Of a DNA stretch of 64,000 nucleotides, positions 54,067-63,413 are shown one piece after another; position 1 is the first letter of the stretch; each line of letters opens with the position of its first letter. Below the pieces are notes generated by a model. That model searched no databases. It saw nothing but the letters and a program-made list of their open reading frames with translations, and was not told where the DNA came from. The stretch covers positions 4,154,001 to 4,218,000 of the forward strand of contig NZ_LR590470.1 in the NCBI RefSeq assembly GCF_901472535.1, given 5' to 3'. Origin of the DNA: Sphingobacterium daejeonense (GTDB taxonomy: Bacteria; Bacteroidota; Bacteroidia; Sphingobacteriales; Sphingobacteriaceae). The position numbers and the translations under genes are program-made.

Positions 54067-54882
54067 ATGAGCAATACCCAAAATCAGATACTTGATGAGA
54101 TTAAACCTATTTCAGCAGCTGAAATAAGCGATTTCCAAAATAATGGCCATATTTTAATTCGGGATATACTGGACAAAGAAACAGTTGACCATTTTCGAGA
54201 AGTTATTGGTCAAGCTGCAGAAAAACATAACGAAGAAAAAAGAAAGCTTGAAGACCGCGATACCTATGGCAAGGCATTTCTTCAAATCATGAATTTATGG
54301 CGTGTGGATGAGGAAGTGAAGCGTTTTGTGATGGCAAAAAGATTTGCGAAGATTGCAGCAGATCTCTTAGGAGTTGAAAAAGTAAGATTATATCATGACC
54401 AGGCATTGTTCAAAGAAGCTGGCGGCGGTCCTACTCCATGGCATCAAGACCAAAATTATTGGCCTTTGGATACCACCAACACCATTACGATGTGGATGCC
54501 CTTGGTTGATATTCCTAATTCTGAAATGGGCATGTTAACCTTTGCATCTGGTTCTCATAAAGACAATAATGTATCTGATATTATTATTTCTGATGAGTCT
54601 GAAAAAACCTTTTCTGAATATGTAAAGGAAAGAAACTTCAAGATTAGCCAGGCTGATTATATGAATGCAGGGGATGCGACTTTCCACTATGGATATACCA
54701 TACATAATGCTCCAGGTAATTCTTCTGATAAATTAAGAGCAGTGATGACGATCATTTACTTTGCGGATGGTGCAAAGATAACTGAGCCCAAACACAAATG
54801 GCAAGAAAACGACCGTCAACAGTGGTTAATGGGAAAAGAAGCAGGGACTCTTGCAGATTCTGAAATTAATCCTGTTCTGTAA
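54067..54882 (+). CDS. Phytanoyl-CoA dioxygenase (PhyH) family protein
   Basis: This is a 271-residue member of the Fe(II)/2-oxoglutarate-dependent PhyH family. The iron facial triad is visible: His and Asp in TPWHQDQNYWPL and the distal His in GYTIHNAPGNSS, with the 2-oxoglutarate-binding Arg in DKLRAVMTIIYF. The N-terminal helix segment is GHILIRDILDKETVDHFREV. No signal peptide is seen. The family hydroxylates very diverse small molecules, so the substrate is not known. It stands at the head of the plus-strand half of the maltose locus, 12 bp before a GH13 gene, an unusual partner. Confidence 0.88.
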   Translation: MSNTQNQILDEIKPISAAEISDFQNNGHILIRDILDKETVDHFREVIGQAAEKHNEEKRKLEDRDTYGKAFLQIMNLWRVDEEVKRFVMAKRFAKIAADLLGVEKVRLYHDQALFKEAGGGPTPWHQDQNYWPLDTTNTITMWMPLVDIPNSEMGMLTFASGSHKDNNVSDIIISDESEKTFSEYVKERNFKISQADYMNAGDATFHYGYTIHNAPGNSSDKLRAVMTIIYFADGAKITEPKHKWQENDRQQWLMGKEAGTLADSEINPVL

Positions 54883-54894
54883 CCTCTATTTCAT

Positions 54895-56487
54895 ATGATC
54901 AGGGCCATAAAATTGACCCTCTTTGTTTTTCTTACGGCAACCACTTTCATTGTTGGTTTCTCCGCATGTCAAGATAAAACAAAGACTAATAATGACATCA
55001 AGGATGAAATTATTTATCATGTATTCCAGCGAAGTTTTTTTGACAGCAATGGTGATGAACATGGAGACCTAGCTGGTATTCAGCAAAAATTGGACTATTT
55101 GCAAGATTTAGGAGTGACCTCCATTTTGTTGACGCCACTATATGAATCCGTTTATTATCATAATTACTATTCCAGTGATTTTGAAAAAATTGACTCTACT
55201 TATGGCAGCAAGGAAGAATACTTGGCGCTTATAAGGGAAATGCATAGAAGAGGAATGAAACTTTATATGGACATGGAAACACAATATGTCACTGAAGACC
55301 ATCCCTGGTATAAAGAATCATTGGGCAAGCCAGAATCAAAATTTTCAGACTACATTCTATATGATGACAAGGAACAATTGAAACCATCATCCATTGTTTT
55401 TGACATCTACGATTTATTGGGTTATGATGGACAAAGAAGAAAAATCACAACCGTTAATTTGCTCAACAAAGAGGTGATCAAATACAACAAAGAGTTATTT
55501 GCGTACTGGTTGGATCCCAACCAAGACGGAAATTTTGATGATGGAGTTGATGGTTTCCGGTTGGACCATATGATGGATGACCTTGACAATAAAGGTCGAT
55601 TGAAGAATTTGTTCAGGGATTTTTGGGTGCCATTGATAGACACATTAAAATCAATAAATCCTAAAATCCACATCATGGCTGAACAAGCCGATTGGGGCTC
55701 GTATGGCATTGATTACTTAACGGATGCCAAGGTGGATTGGGTTTTTGCCTTCCGAATTCAACAGGCGATTCGCACGATGGATAAAGCCAAGATTATGGCT
55801 TATGCAGACACAACCTTCAAAGAAACTCCCCAAGGGAAAAACCAGATTTTATTTATAGAGAACCATGACATCCCCCGTTTTTCTACCGCAGTAAAACAGG
55901 ACAAAGGCAAAGAAAAAGTTGGAGCAGCTTTGAATTTGCTGATTGGCGGCATCCCCTCGATTTATTACGGTCAGGAAATAGGCATGTTAGGAGACAGCTT
56001 TTTTGGGAAATATGGCGGCATTACGGATTCCAATGAAATACCATATCGAGAAGCATTTGAATGGACTAAGAACAAGGACACTCCGGGTATGGCCTACTGG
56101 TATCGTAATTCTGGCCCTTGGTGGGAAACAAGTACCGTGAAAAGCGATGATGGCATTTCTGTAGAAGAACAACAAAATGACCCCAATTCGCTCTTAAGCA
56201 CCTATAAATCTTTGATAAAGTTAAGAAAAGAACATCCTGTGCTGATCAATGGCAACTATCAGTCATTAAATAACAACAGTAAAGATGTTGTTAGTTTTTA
56301 CAGAATCAATGATAATACTAAAGCTTTAGTTATAATAAACCTTTCAGCAAACGAGGAGAAAATTGAACTTCCCCTAGAAAAAGGAAATCCAAATTTAGTA
56401 TATGGAGAAAATAAGGGTGGTTTCAAGGATGGAAAATTAGAGGTAGTCATTTCGGGATCAGCGACACAGGTGTGGCTGATGAAGTAA
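54895..56487 (+). CDS. GH13 alpha-amylase-family lipoprotein
   Basis: This is a 530-residue alpha-amylase-family glycosidase. The N-terminal signal ends in the lipobox FSAC (Cys26), so it is probably anchored in the outer membrane. The barrel starts EIIYHVFQRSFFDSNGDEHG. The catalytic residues are Asp224 in GVDGFRLDHMMDD, Glu263 in HIMAEQADWG and Asp325 in IENHDIPRF. IPSIYYGQEIGML and YKSLIKLRKEHPVLINGNYQ follow, with a C-terminal beta domain. It resembles oligo-1,6-glucosidase and trehalose-synthase relatives, but subfamily cannot be fixed by eye. It ends 1 bp from the convergent AraC stop. Confidence 0.9.
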   Translation: MIRAIKLTLFVFLTATTFIVGFSACQDKTKTNNDIKDEIIYHVFQRSFFDSNGDEHGDLAGIQQKLDYLQDLGVTSILLTPLYESVYYHNYYSSDFEKIDSTYGSKEEYLALIREMHRRGMKLYMDMETQYVTEDHPWYKESLGKPESKFSDYILYDDKEQLKPSSIVFDIYDLLGYDGQRRKITTVNLLNKEVIKYNKELFAYWLDPNQDGNFDDGVDGFRLDHMMDDLDNKGRLKNLFRDFWVPLIDTLKSINPKIHIMAEQADWGSYGIDYLTDAKVDWVFAFRIQQAIRTMDKAKIMAYADTTFKETPQGKNQILFIENHDIPRFSTAVKQDKGKEKVGAALNLLIGGIPSIYYGQEIGMLGDSFFGKYGGITDSNEIPYREAFEWTKNKDTPGMAYWYRNSGPWWETSTVKSDDGISVEEQQNDPNSLLSTYKSLIKLRKEHPVLINGNYQSLNNNSKDVVSFYRINDNTKALVIINLSANEEKIELPLEKGNPNLVYGENKGGFKDGKLEVVISGSATQVWLMK

Positions 56488-56488
56488 A

Positions 56489-57334
56489 CTACTCCATAAA
56501 TTTCTTTCGATAAGCCAAGGGGCTCATGCCCATTTTTGTCTTGAAAGTTTTATAAAAGTAAGACATGTCGTTGAATCCAGATGCGAGAGCGATGGAACTG
56601 ATAGGATCATCAGTATGCAACAATTGCTGAACAGCGTAATTCATTCTATACTGAACAACCATATCGACAAATGTTTTGCGTGTTAGTTTTTTGAAATATT
56701 TGCAGAATGCATTAGGTGTTAAATTGGCAACATTGGCAACATCATCCAAGCTTATATCATTTTTGAAGTTTTCAACGATATAAGCCATGATAACATTGAT
56801 CCTATTCGTATCGGTGCTACTATTGTTCCCATTTTCCAATGCTCCGATGTTAATGGGATCATATTGTTGTTTGGTCAATTGGTTGAGCAGTTCGAGAAAA
56901 TTCATGATCCGCTCTACCCCCTGGGATTTACGAAGCCTAAGGATGTATTTGGTTAATTTTTTATGGTTTCGAAAACCAAGGCCTGCCTGACTCTCCTTCA
57001 GAAGAGAATTGATGTTGGAGAATTCTGGCTTCTCAAAGAAGTCTTGGCCAAGGAACTCATGTGTAAACTGAATAACAACGGCACTTGCCTTCGGGTCATC
57101 TTGGTCCAACTTCCAGCAATGAGGTTGATTGGGACCAATCAATACAAAGTCACCATCGCTGAAATCATCAAGCCTATTTCCGATATATCTTTTTCCTCTG
57201 CCATGGATTATATAGGTCAATTCATATTCTGGATGGTAATGGTAAGGTGCAAGAAAAGCCTCATGACCAAAGGTTCTGATCAAAAATGATTCTTGCAATC
57301 CATTCTGTAAAATCTCAGGTTTTGCTTTTTGCAT
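56489..57334 (-). CDS. AraC-family transcriptional regulator
   Basis: This 281-residue regulator has an N-terminal cupin sugar-sensing domain (FLAPYHYHPEYELTYIIHGR, DGDFVLIGPNQPHCWKLD) and a C-terminal AraC pair of helix-turn-helix motifs (ISLDDVANVANLTPNAFCKY and IASIALASGF-type SSIALASGFNDMSYFYKTFK). The frame is open up to 57445, but ATG at 57334 (MQKAKPEILQNGL) gives the usual family length. It lies within the maltose locus between the GH13 and esterase genes and probably regulates these neighbours. Confidence 0.9.
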   Translation of the reverse strand: MQKAKPEILQNGLQESFLIRTFGHEAFLAPYHYHPEYELTYIIHGRGKRYIGNRLDDFSDGDFVLIGPNQPHCWKLDQDDPKASAVVIQFTHEFLGQDFFEKPEFSNINSLLKESQAGLGFRNHKKLTKYILRLRKSQGVERIMNFLELLNQLTKQQYDPINIGALENGNNSSTDTNRINVIMAYIVENFKNDISLDDVANVANLTPNAFCKYFKKLTRKTFVDMVVQYRMNYAVQQLLHTDDPISSIALASGFNDMSYFYKTFKTKMGMSPLAYRKKFME

Positions 57335-57456
57335 ATAATGGCTTTTATATTCTTCAATGTAAGTCAATTTTTCCAAAATAACCCATAAATAGATTAATAT
57401 TTTACGCATATGGACACTTGAAAAACAATAACTTAGTACAACCAATTTATAAACAG

Positions 57457-58578
57457 ATGAACAAAATATTAGTGATAATCATGCTTGTGCTTACCATACA
57501 GGTTTATGCCCAAGATGTTAACTTGACCATTCGTGTAAATGCGCCAGCAAATACTCCCCCTCAAGATTCCATCCTCCCAATCGGCAATCAAGGGATTTGG
57601 GGATTTTGGATCTACCCAAAAAGCAAAGCCCTTAAAAAGGTTGACAACAATATATGGAAAGGGGTCTATTCGTTTCCGAAGGACACAGATTTGGAGTTTA
57701 AAATCACAAGAGGTTCTTATTTCAAGGAGGCGCTCTATAATGGAAATGGTCACAGTGCCCAACCGATCAAACTAAAAATCACAAAAGACACTACGGTGGT
57801 TCTCAATCCCAGCAATTGGAATGATATTTATCAAAGGAGCATAGTTGGAACTGTACGCTATCATCATAATTTTTCAAGCACATACTTGAGGAATACGAGA
57901 AATGTGGTGGTTTGGCTCCCACCAAGTTATGAGGAAAATCCCAAAAAGAGCTATCCCGTATTGTATGCTAATGATGGACAAAATTTATTCGACCATACAA
58001 ACTTAAGTGGGAGCGAATGGCGAATGGATGAAATTGCAGATAGTCTGATGAGAAAAGGTGAAATTGAAGAGTTTATCATCGTTGGAATCGCCAATACCAA
58101 AGATCGCTGGATTGAATACAACGGAACTCCAGAGGGAGAGAATTACCTGAAGTTCATCGTGACGGAACTCAAACCTTTTATTGACAAAACCTATCGGAGC
58201 AAAACAGACAAGTCCAATACTGCGATCATTGGATCTTCTATGGGTGGATTAATTTCCTTCTATGCGCTATATGATTATCCTGATATCTTTTCTAAGGCAG
58301 CATGCCTTTCAAGTGGTTTTTTCTTTGATGATGGGGATATTATGTCGAAGATCAAATCCGACTTAAGTCCATTTCACAATAGCAAGATCTATCTTGATTG
58401 CGGAGGTAAAGATTTGGATTACGATTTTCTTCCAACCAATCGAATGGTCAAGGAATTGCTAAATAATGACAAGCAAATAAGTGTTTTATACGAGGAATTT
58501 CCTGAGGATCCACACAATGAGGTTGCCTGGTCCAGCAGGTTGGATATTCCCTTTAAGTTTTTATTTCCGAAAAAATGA
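57457..58578 (+). CDS. Exported esterase with N-terminal beta domain
   Basis: This 373-residue protein has a signal peptide (MNKILVIIMLVLTIQVYAQ) starting at ATG 57457; an upstream TTG at 57418 is less likely. Residues of about 20-125 form a beta domain resembling starch-binding CBM20 or E-set domains (VNLTIRVNAPANTPPQDSIL, GVYSFPKDTDLEFKITRGSY). Residues of about 135-373 are an alpha/beta-hydrolase of the esterase-D/Fes type (YPVLYANDGQNLFD), with the nucleophile in IIGSSMGGLISFY and a late His in DPHNEVAW. It overlaps the ADH gene by 4 bp. It may remove acyl groups from a glucan or glucoside; this is inferred. Confidence 0.85.
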   Translation: MNKILVIIMLVLTIQVYAQDVNLTIRVNAPANTPPQDSILPIGNQGIWGFWIYPKSKALKKVDNNIWKGVYSFPKDTDLEFKITRGSYFKEALYNGNGHSAQPIKLKITKDTTVVLNPSNWNDIYQRSIVGTVRYHHNFSSTYLRNTRNVVVWLPPSYEENPKKSYPVLYANDGQNLFDHTNLSGSEWRMDEIADSLMRKGEIEEFIIVGIANTKDRWIEYNGTPEGENYLKFIVTELKPFIDKTYRSKTDKSNTAIIGSSMGGLISFYALYDYPDIFSKAACLSSGFFFDDGDIMSKIKSDLSPFHNSKIYLDCGGKDLDYDFLPTNRMVKELLNNDKQISVLYEEFPEDPHNEVAWSSRLDIPFKFLFPKK

Positions 58579-59690
58579 TGATAACATGTAAAGCAGCGAT
58601 TACCGATGGTACGGGCAAATTTTTTGTTGATGAAATTGAAGTTGCTGATCCAGCGAGGGATGAGGTTCTGATAAAGATTAAAGCAGCGGGTATTTGTCAT
58701 ACTGATTATGATTCCTTGAATTGGGGCAAGCCATTTATTTTGGGTCATGAAGGCGCAGGAGTAGTTGAAAGAGTGGGTTCTGCAGTAACGCATGTGAAAG
58801 CTGGAGATTCGGTCTTGCTGAATTGGGCGATCCCATGCATGAATTGTTTCCAATGTAATATAGGAAACTATCATATCTGTGAGAAATCTTCTCCTGTTAC
58901 GGGACAAGGACATAGCACGAATTTAGGCCATGCACATCCTTCTGGTTCACTTTTGAAAGGCCAAGAGATAGAACGGTCATTTAATATTGGAACTATTTCA
59001 GAATATACATTGGTTAAAGCTGCTGCGGTCACAAAGATCAGCATAGAGAATTTACCATTTGAATGTGCGGCAATCATTGGTTGCGGAGTAATGACAGGAT
59101 ATGGTTCGGTTGTCAATGCTGGAAAGGTAGAATCTGGCAGTTCGGTTGTTGTTTTGGGAACCGGTGGGGTTGGGTTAAGTGTAATCCAAGGGGCAAAGAT
59201 TAGCAAGGCTGCAAAAATCATTGCGATCGATATCAATCCGAATCGTTTAGAAATGGCCAAAAAATTTGGAGCCACCCATTGCTTATTGGCAGATCCTAAA
59301 GATGAGGGGTTATTAAAAATAGCGGAAGAGGTAAAGGAACTATGTGAAGGCAGAGGCGCAGATTATGCTTTCGAGTGTACAGCAAGACCAGAATTAGGAG
59401 CCGCTCCATTAGCAATGATCAGAAATGCAGGAACAGCTATCCAGGTTAGTGGGATTGAACAGGAGATAAAGTTTGATATGAACTTATTTGAATGGGATAA
59501 GCTCTATTTAAATCCATTGTACGGAAAGTGCAATCCTAACAAAGATTTTGACCGCATCATGAAACACTATCAAGAAGGTGAATTATTATTGGAAGAAATG
59601 ATTACCGCTCGATATTCTTTGGATCAACTTCCGCAAGCATTTGAAGACATGCTAAATGGTAAGAATGCAAAAGGAGTAATTATTTTTTAG
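58575..59690 (+). CDS. Zinc-dependent alcohol dehydrogenase
   Basis: This is a 371-residue medium-chain dehydrogenase/reductase. The catalytic zinc region is AAGICHTDYDSL with GHEGAGVVERVG. The structural zinc site has the four-Cys pattern in PCMNCFQCNIGNYHIC. The Rossmann fold is VVVLGTGGVGLSVIQGAKIS, followed by IIAIDINPNRLEMAKKFGA. It resembles class III-like/aryl-alcohol dehydrogenases. The start ATG overlaps the esterase stop (ATGATGA), so they are coupled. It probably oxidises an alcohol freed by the neighbouring esterases; this is inferred. Confidence 0.9.
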   Translation: MMITCKAAITDGTGKFFVDEIEVADPARDEVLIKIKAAGICHTDYDSLNWGKPFILGHEGAGVVERVGSAVTHVKAGDSVLLNWAIPCMNCFQCNIGNYHICEKSSPVTGQGHSTNLGHAHPSGSLLKGQEIERSFNIGTISEYTLVKAAAVTKISIENLPFECAAIIGCGVMTGYGSVVNAGKVESGSSVVVLGTGGVGLSVIQGAKISKAAKIIAIDINPNRLEMAKKFGATHCLLADPKDEGLLKIAEEVKELCEGRGADYAFECTARPELGAAPLAMIRNAGTAIQVSGIEQEIKFDMNLFEWDKLYLNPLYGKCNPNKDFDRIMKHYQEGELLLEEMITARYSLDQLPQAFEDMLNGKNAKGVIIF

Positions 59691-59693
59691 GCT

Positions 59694-60501
59694 ATGGAAA
59701 ATAAATTTAGATCATTTGAACATTCTAATCCAGAATTTGGAACGGAGAATTTAAGTTTTATAACGGTAAAGTCGAGTAATCTGAGAGGAAGGGGTGACAT
59801 TTGTATATATATTCCTGAGAATTGTCCCGATGATGTTTCAGTTACCATTTTATTGCATGGTGTTTATGGAAGTGCATGGAGCTGGGCACTGAGTTCAGGA
59901 GTTCATGAGCAAGTTGATAGAGCAATAGCAGCAGGCAAGATACAACCAATGATCCTACTGATGCCTTCAGATGGAATGTGGGGAGATGGATCGGGATACC
60001 TCAACCAAGGTGAGATAGATTTTGAGAAATGGATTATAGAAGATGTTATCCAAGCTGCACGACAGTTCTGTCCAGAGTTCATTTCCGATAATTCTAAATT
60101 CTTTATCGCTGGTCTTTCCATGGGTGGCTATGGAGCTATTCGCTTGGGAAGTAGACATCCTAAAGTATTTTCAGCATTTTCTGGTCTGTCAAGTATCACC
60201 TCCATTCCTGAATTCTCATTTTTTGTGGAAGAAGATTTAAAGCTATATGAAATAGATACAGAATTAGCCTTAATAGATAGTTTAGTTGCCAACAAAAGAC
60301 ACTTTGGTTCCATTTCGATTTGATTGCGGAAAAGAAGATCTCCTGATAGACTACAACAGGAAATTGCATGCACAGCTGCAAGAAACAGGAATTGACCATA
60401 TTTATGAGGAATTTGAAGGCGGGCATAGTTGGGATTATTGGAAAAATAATATCATGAAAACAATATTATTTTTTAATTTACATACCAAAACCAATTTTTA
60501 A
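59694..60501 (+). CDS. Esterase family protein (one indel)
   Basis: This is an alpha/beta-hydrolase of about 269 residues without a signal peptide, of the tributyrin-esterase/S-formylglutathione-hydrolase-like type. Parts are SVTILLHGVYGSAWSWALSS, IQPMILLMPSDGMWGDGSGY, the nucleophile in FIAGLSMGGYGAIRLGSRHP, the acid in RFDCGKEDLLIDYN and the His in FEGGHSWDYW. The frame breaks at NKRHFGSISI. Removing one T from 60303-60305 gives NKRHLVPFRFDCGKEDL. It follows the ADH gene by 3 bp. Formaldehyde detoxification by ADH plus esterase is an alternative reading, but the sugar genes around them favour a glycoside-derived substrate. Confidence 0.87.
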
Positions 60502-60513
60502 CATCTACAAATC

Positions 60514-61854
60514 ATGCAACAGACATCTAAAAGATCTAAGCCTCGGCTTACTCGTGCGCAGATTTTCAACATGAGCTTTGGCTTTTTTGGAATTCAATTT
60601 GGCTTTGCATTGCAAACGGGCAATGCTTCGAGAATCCTACAAACTTTTGGGGCCGATGTAGAGCATTTATCTCTTTTTTGGCTTGTTGCTCCACTTTCTG
60701 GGATGTTGATCCAACCCATTGTTGGTTATTTTTCGGATAAAACATGGACACGTCTGGGTAGAAGGAGGCCTTTTTTCTTGGGTGGAGCTTTGGTCGCTGC
60801 TGCTGCATTGGCGCTGATGCCCAATGCTTCTGTTCTGACGCTTCTACTGCCACCCTTGCTGATTGGTGCCGGTATGCTGATGATTATGGATGTCGCATTC
60901 AATGTGTCGATGGAACCGTTCAGAGCCCTTGTTGCTGACAACCTTCCAAAAGAACAACATGGTTATGGATATGCCGTACAAACGTTTTTAATTGGAGCAG
61001 GTGCGATTATTGGCTCTTTCCTCCCTTTTGTACTTTCTGAATATTTTGGCGTAAGCAAAGTGGCAGAACAAGGACATGTCCCTGACAATGTAATCTGGTC
61101 CTTTTACGCAGGTGCAATCGTATTGGTATTGTCTCTTTTATGGACCGTCATCACGACCAAAGAGTATACAACGGATGAACTCAAGTCTTTTGATGAAAAT
61201 GAAGAGGAAACCGAATCCCATAGCCATAGTTTAGGTTCTATTTTTAAGGATTTTAAAAATATGCCAAAAGCAATGAAACAATTGGGTTTGGTCCAATTTT
61301 TCTCTTGGTTTGCCTTATTTTCCATGTGGGTTTTTACGACACCAGCAATAGCACAGCATATTTACCACCTGTCTCCAAGTGATACCTCATCTGCATCTTA
61401 CGCCGATGCTGGAAACCTAACTGGAGTTCTTTTTGGAGTATATAATTTAGTAGCCACTATTTTCGCGTTGATTCTCCCAAAACTATATCATGCTATTGGC
61501 AAAAAGAAAACACATATGTTGGCTTTGGGTATTTCAGGAATTGGATTAATATCTATCTTATTTATTCAAGACCCTAACCTTTTGTATATACCTATGATAG
61601 CTGTTGGTATTGCTTGGGCGAGTATATTGGCAACACCGTATTCCATATTGTCTGGCGTAGTTCCTGTGAAGAAAATGGGATTATACATGGGCTTGTTCAA
61701 TTTCTTTATCACCCTCCCACAATTGGTCAATGGAGTGATCGGTTCTGTTTTGGTTAAACATGTCTTCCAGCAGCAAGCTGTTTATTGCCTTACAATGGCT
61801 GGAGTATTTATGTTGTTTGCTGCCATTTCAACCTTGGCAGTTAAAGCAGAATAA
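60514..61854 (+). CDS. MFS sugar transporter (SLC45/GPH-like)
   Basis: This is a 446-residue inner-membrane carrier with about 12 hydrophobic segments. The signature PIVGYFSDKTWTRLGRRRPF, followed by FLGGALVAAAALALMPN, is typical of the sucrose/maltose symporter group (SLC45-like). FGFFGIQFGFALQTGNASRI opens the first helix. A charged central loop (DENEEETESHSHSLGS) separates the two halves. Its place at the end of the maltose locus suggests import of maltose or maltodextrin from the periplasm, feeding the cytoplasmic GH65 phosphorylase. It lies 12 bp after the esterase gene and convergent with lacI. Confidence 0.9.
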   Translation: MQQTSKRSKPRLTRAQIFNMSFGFFGIQFGFALQTGNASRILQTFGADVEHLSLFWLVAPLSGMLIQPIVGYFSDKTWTRLGRRRPFFLGGALVAAAALALMPNASVLTLLLPPLLIGAGMLMIMDVAFNVSMEPFRALVADNLPKEQHGYGYAVQTFLIGAGAIIGSFLPFVLSEYFGVSKVAEQGHVPDNVIWSFYAGAIVLVLSLLWTVITTKEYTTDELKSFDENEEETESHSHSLGSIFKDFKNMPKAMKQLGLVQFFSWFALFSMWVFTTPAIAQHIYHLSPSDTSSASYADAGNLTGVLFGVYNLVATIFALILPKLYHAIGKKKTHMLALGISGIGLISILFIQDPNLLYIPMIAVGIAWASILATPYSILSGVVPVKKMGLYMGLFNFFITLPQLVNGVIGSVLVKHVFQQQAVYCLTMAGVFMLFAAISTLAVKAE

Positions 61855-61871
61855 AAGGTTTTATGAAATCC

Positions 61872-62883
61872 TTAGCCTCTGGATGATGCTTTGATAACAA
61901 GATCAGAGTTCATGGTGACAAACTTTTCATTTTCTTGAAGAGTTTCACCCGTCAATTGCTTCAATAAAGTGGCAGCAGCTCTTTCCCCTATTTGAATAGC
62001 TGGCTGGCGAACAACTGAAAGAGGTGGGTTCAGCAAACCTGCAATTTCCAAACTTGAAAATGCAATAATTTTAATATCCTCGGGGATTTTAACACCAATA
62101 CGCTGACATACATAATAGGTAGAAAATGCCAAACGCTCAACCGATGCCAAAATTCCATCTGGTTTTTGCTTTAGAATTGCTGTTTCGATAATTTCATCGT
62201 TTTCCTCATAAGAGTTTGAACAATCCACTATCAATCTTTTTCTTAAAGGGATCTTATATTTTTTCAATGCATCTTCATAACCCTGCAAACGAGTCTTACC
62301 AATAGATAAACTCTTTATTGATAACGAAATAGGCAATCCGTTGGCAACCACTTTGGATAAGATGTTCTGTTGCCATAAAACTACTCTCATAATCATCCGT
62401 CACAATCTTCGGGAGATTTATGTCATCATAAATCCTATCAAAAAGAACGATAGGCAAATGGTCATAGTTTATTGACTCTAGGTAACTATGGTCCGTTGAT
62501 TCTCCTGACACCGACATAATCACTCCATCTACCCTTCCACTGGCCAAGCTGCGAATGAAATCTCTTTCTTTGCTAATATCATCATCGGTCACAAAAATCA
62601 AGATATGATAACCTTGTTTCTTTGCTTCCCGTTCAGCTCCTTGAATGATCTGCGTAAAATAATTGTTGGCAAGTTCAGGTAAAACAATAGCAATGGTCTT
62701 ACTCTTTTGCTCTTTCAAGTTACTTGCGTAATAGTTGGGCTGATAGTTTAATTCCTTTGCTAACTTAAGTATTCTCTCTTTGGTCTTGGGATTGATATCA
62801 GCGCTGTCACGGAATGCACGTGAAACTGTTGATTTGGAAATATTCAACACTTTTGCAATCTGAACAATATCAATTTTGGCCAT
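61872..62883 (-). CDS. LacI-family transcriptional regulator (maltose locus, one indel)
   Basis: This regulator of about 337 residues has an N-terminal helix-turn-helix (VQIAKVLNISKSTVSRAFRD), the hinge NYQPNYYASNLKEQKSKTIA, and a sugar-binding core (IVLPELANNYFTQIIQGAER, RVDGVIMSVSGES, KIIAFSSLEIAGLLNPPLSV). The frame breaks in the core. Removing one T from 62314-62316 gives AYFVINKSLSIGKTRLQGYEDAL. It is the probable repressor of the maltose genes and lies convergent to the transporter. A 15-bp palindrome lies upstream, between it and the gene at 63103. Confidence 0.92.
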
Positions 62884-63001
62884 ACTAGAGTTTATAATTT
62901 CATAATAATTTATTCAACTATGGTTCAACACAAGTTTTTAGCTGAATAAAAAACTGCACTAATATAGTAATTTTGATAACATTCAAAACAGGAAATAATC
63001 A

Positions 63002-63016
63002 GGGTTATAATAACCC
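63002..63016. promoter_or_regulatory. Perfect palindrome between lacI and the divergent gene
   Basis: gggttataataaccc has 7-bp arms with a one-base centre. It lies 119 bp upstream of lacI and 87 bp upstream of the gene at 63103. An operator role is possible; no T-run makes a terminator unlikely. Confidence 0.4.
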
Positions 63017-63102
63017 CGATAAACATTTACCAAATCTCTTACTTTCAAAACATTAAGTCTTAAATTTACAGTAGATATGAGCATCACAATAAAATCTACC
63101 AA

Positions 63103-63408
63103 ATGAATTATCCAATCTTATTAATTGCTGAAAAGCTGCAGGTTGAAAATATTTCCAAGGAGCAATCCTTTCAAGAACAATTTGAGGGACTTGCGAATTA
63201 TCTCGATCATCTGGTAGCAACTGATTTCAACAGATTGATAAGTATTTTATACCGAATTGATGTTTCAGAGGATAAGGCCAGAAAAGCCTTGGCTGATGAG
63301 GCTGGCAAAATATCGCCTGGCCATACCTTAGCAAGGCTACTTATAGAAAGAGAATCTGAAAAGATAAAATTCAGAGAACAATATCGATCCAAGAAATCTG
63401 AAGAATAA
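63103..63408 (+). CDS. Small conserved cytoplasmic protein of unknown function
   Basis: This 101-residue protein has no signal peptide or membrane segment. The text runs LLIAEKLQVENISKEQSFQE, FEGLANYLDHLVATDFNRLI, SILYRIDVSEDKARKALADE and LARLLIERESEKIKFREQYR, mostly helical and charged. Its composition and regular codon use look like a real gene; I recall similar small proteins in Sphingobacteriaceae genomes, but no function. It is divergent to lacI and convergent to the NHL-repeat gene, 5 bp away. Confidence 0.7.
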   Translation: MNYPILLIAEKLQVENISKEQSFQEQFEGLANYLDHLVATDFNRLISILYRIDVSEDKARKALADEAGKISPGHTLARLLIERESEKIKFREQYRSKKSEE

Positions 63409-63413
63409 GCTAG

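Noticed and set aside
62296..62396. Two overlapping separate regulator genes
   Set aside because: The two frames are halves of one LacI protein joined by one indel in 62314-62316.
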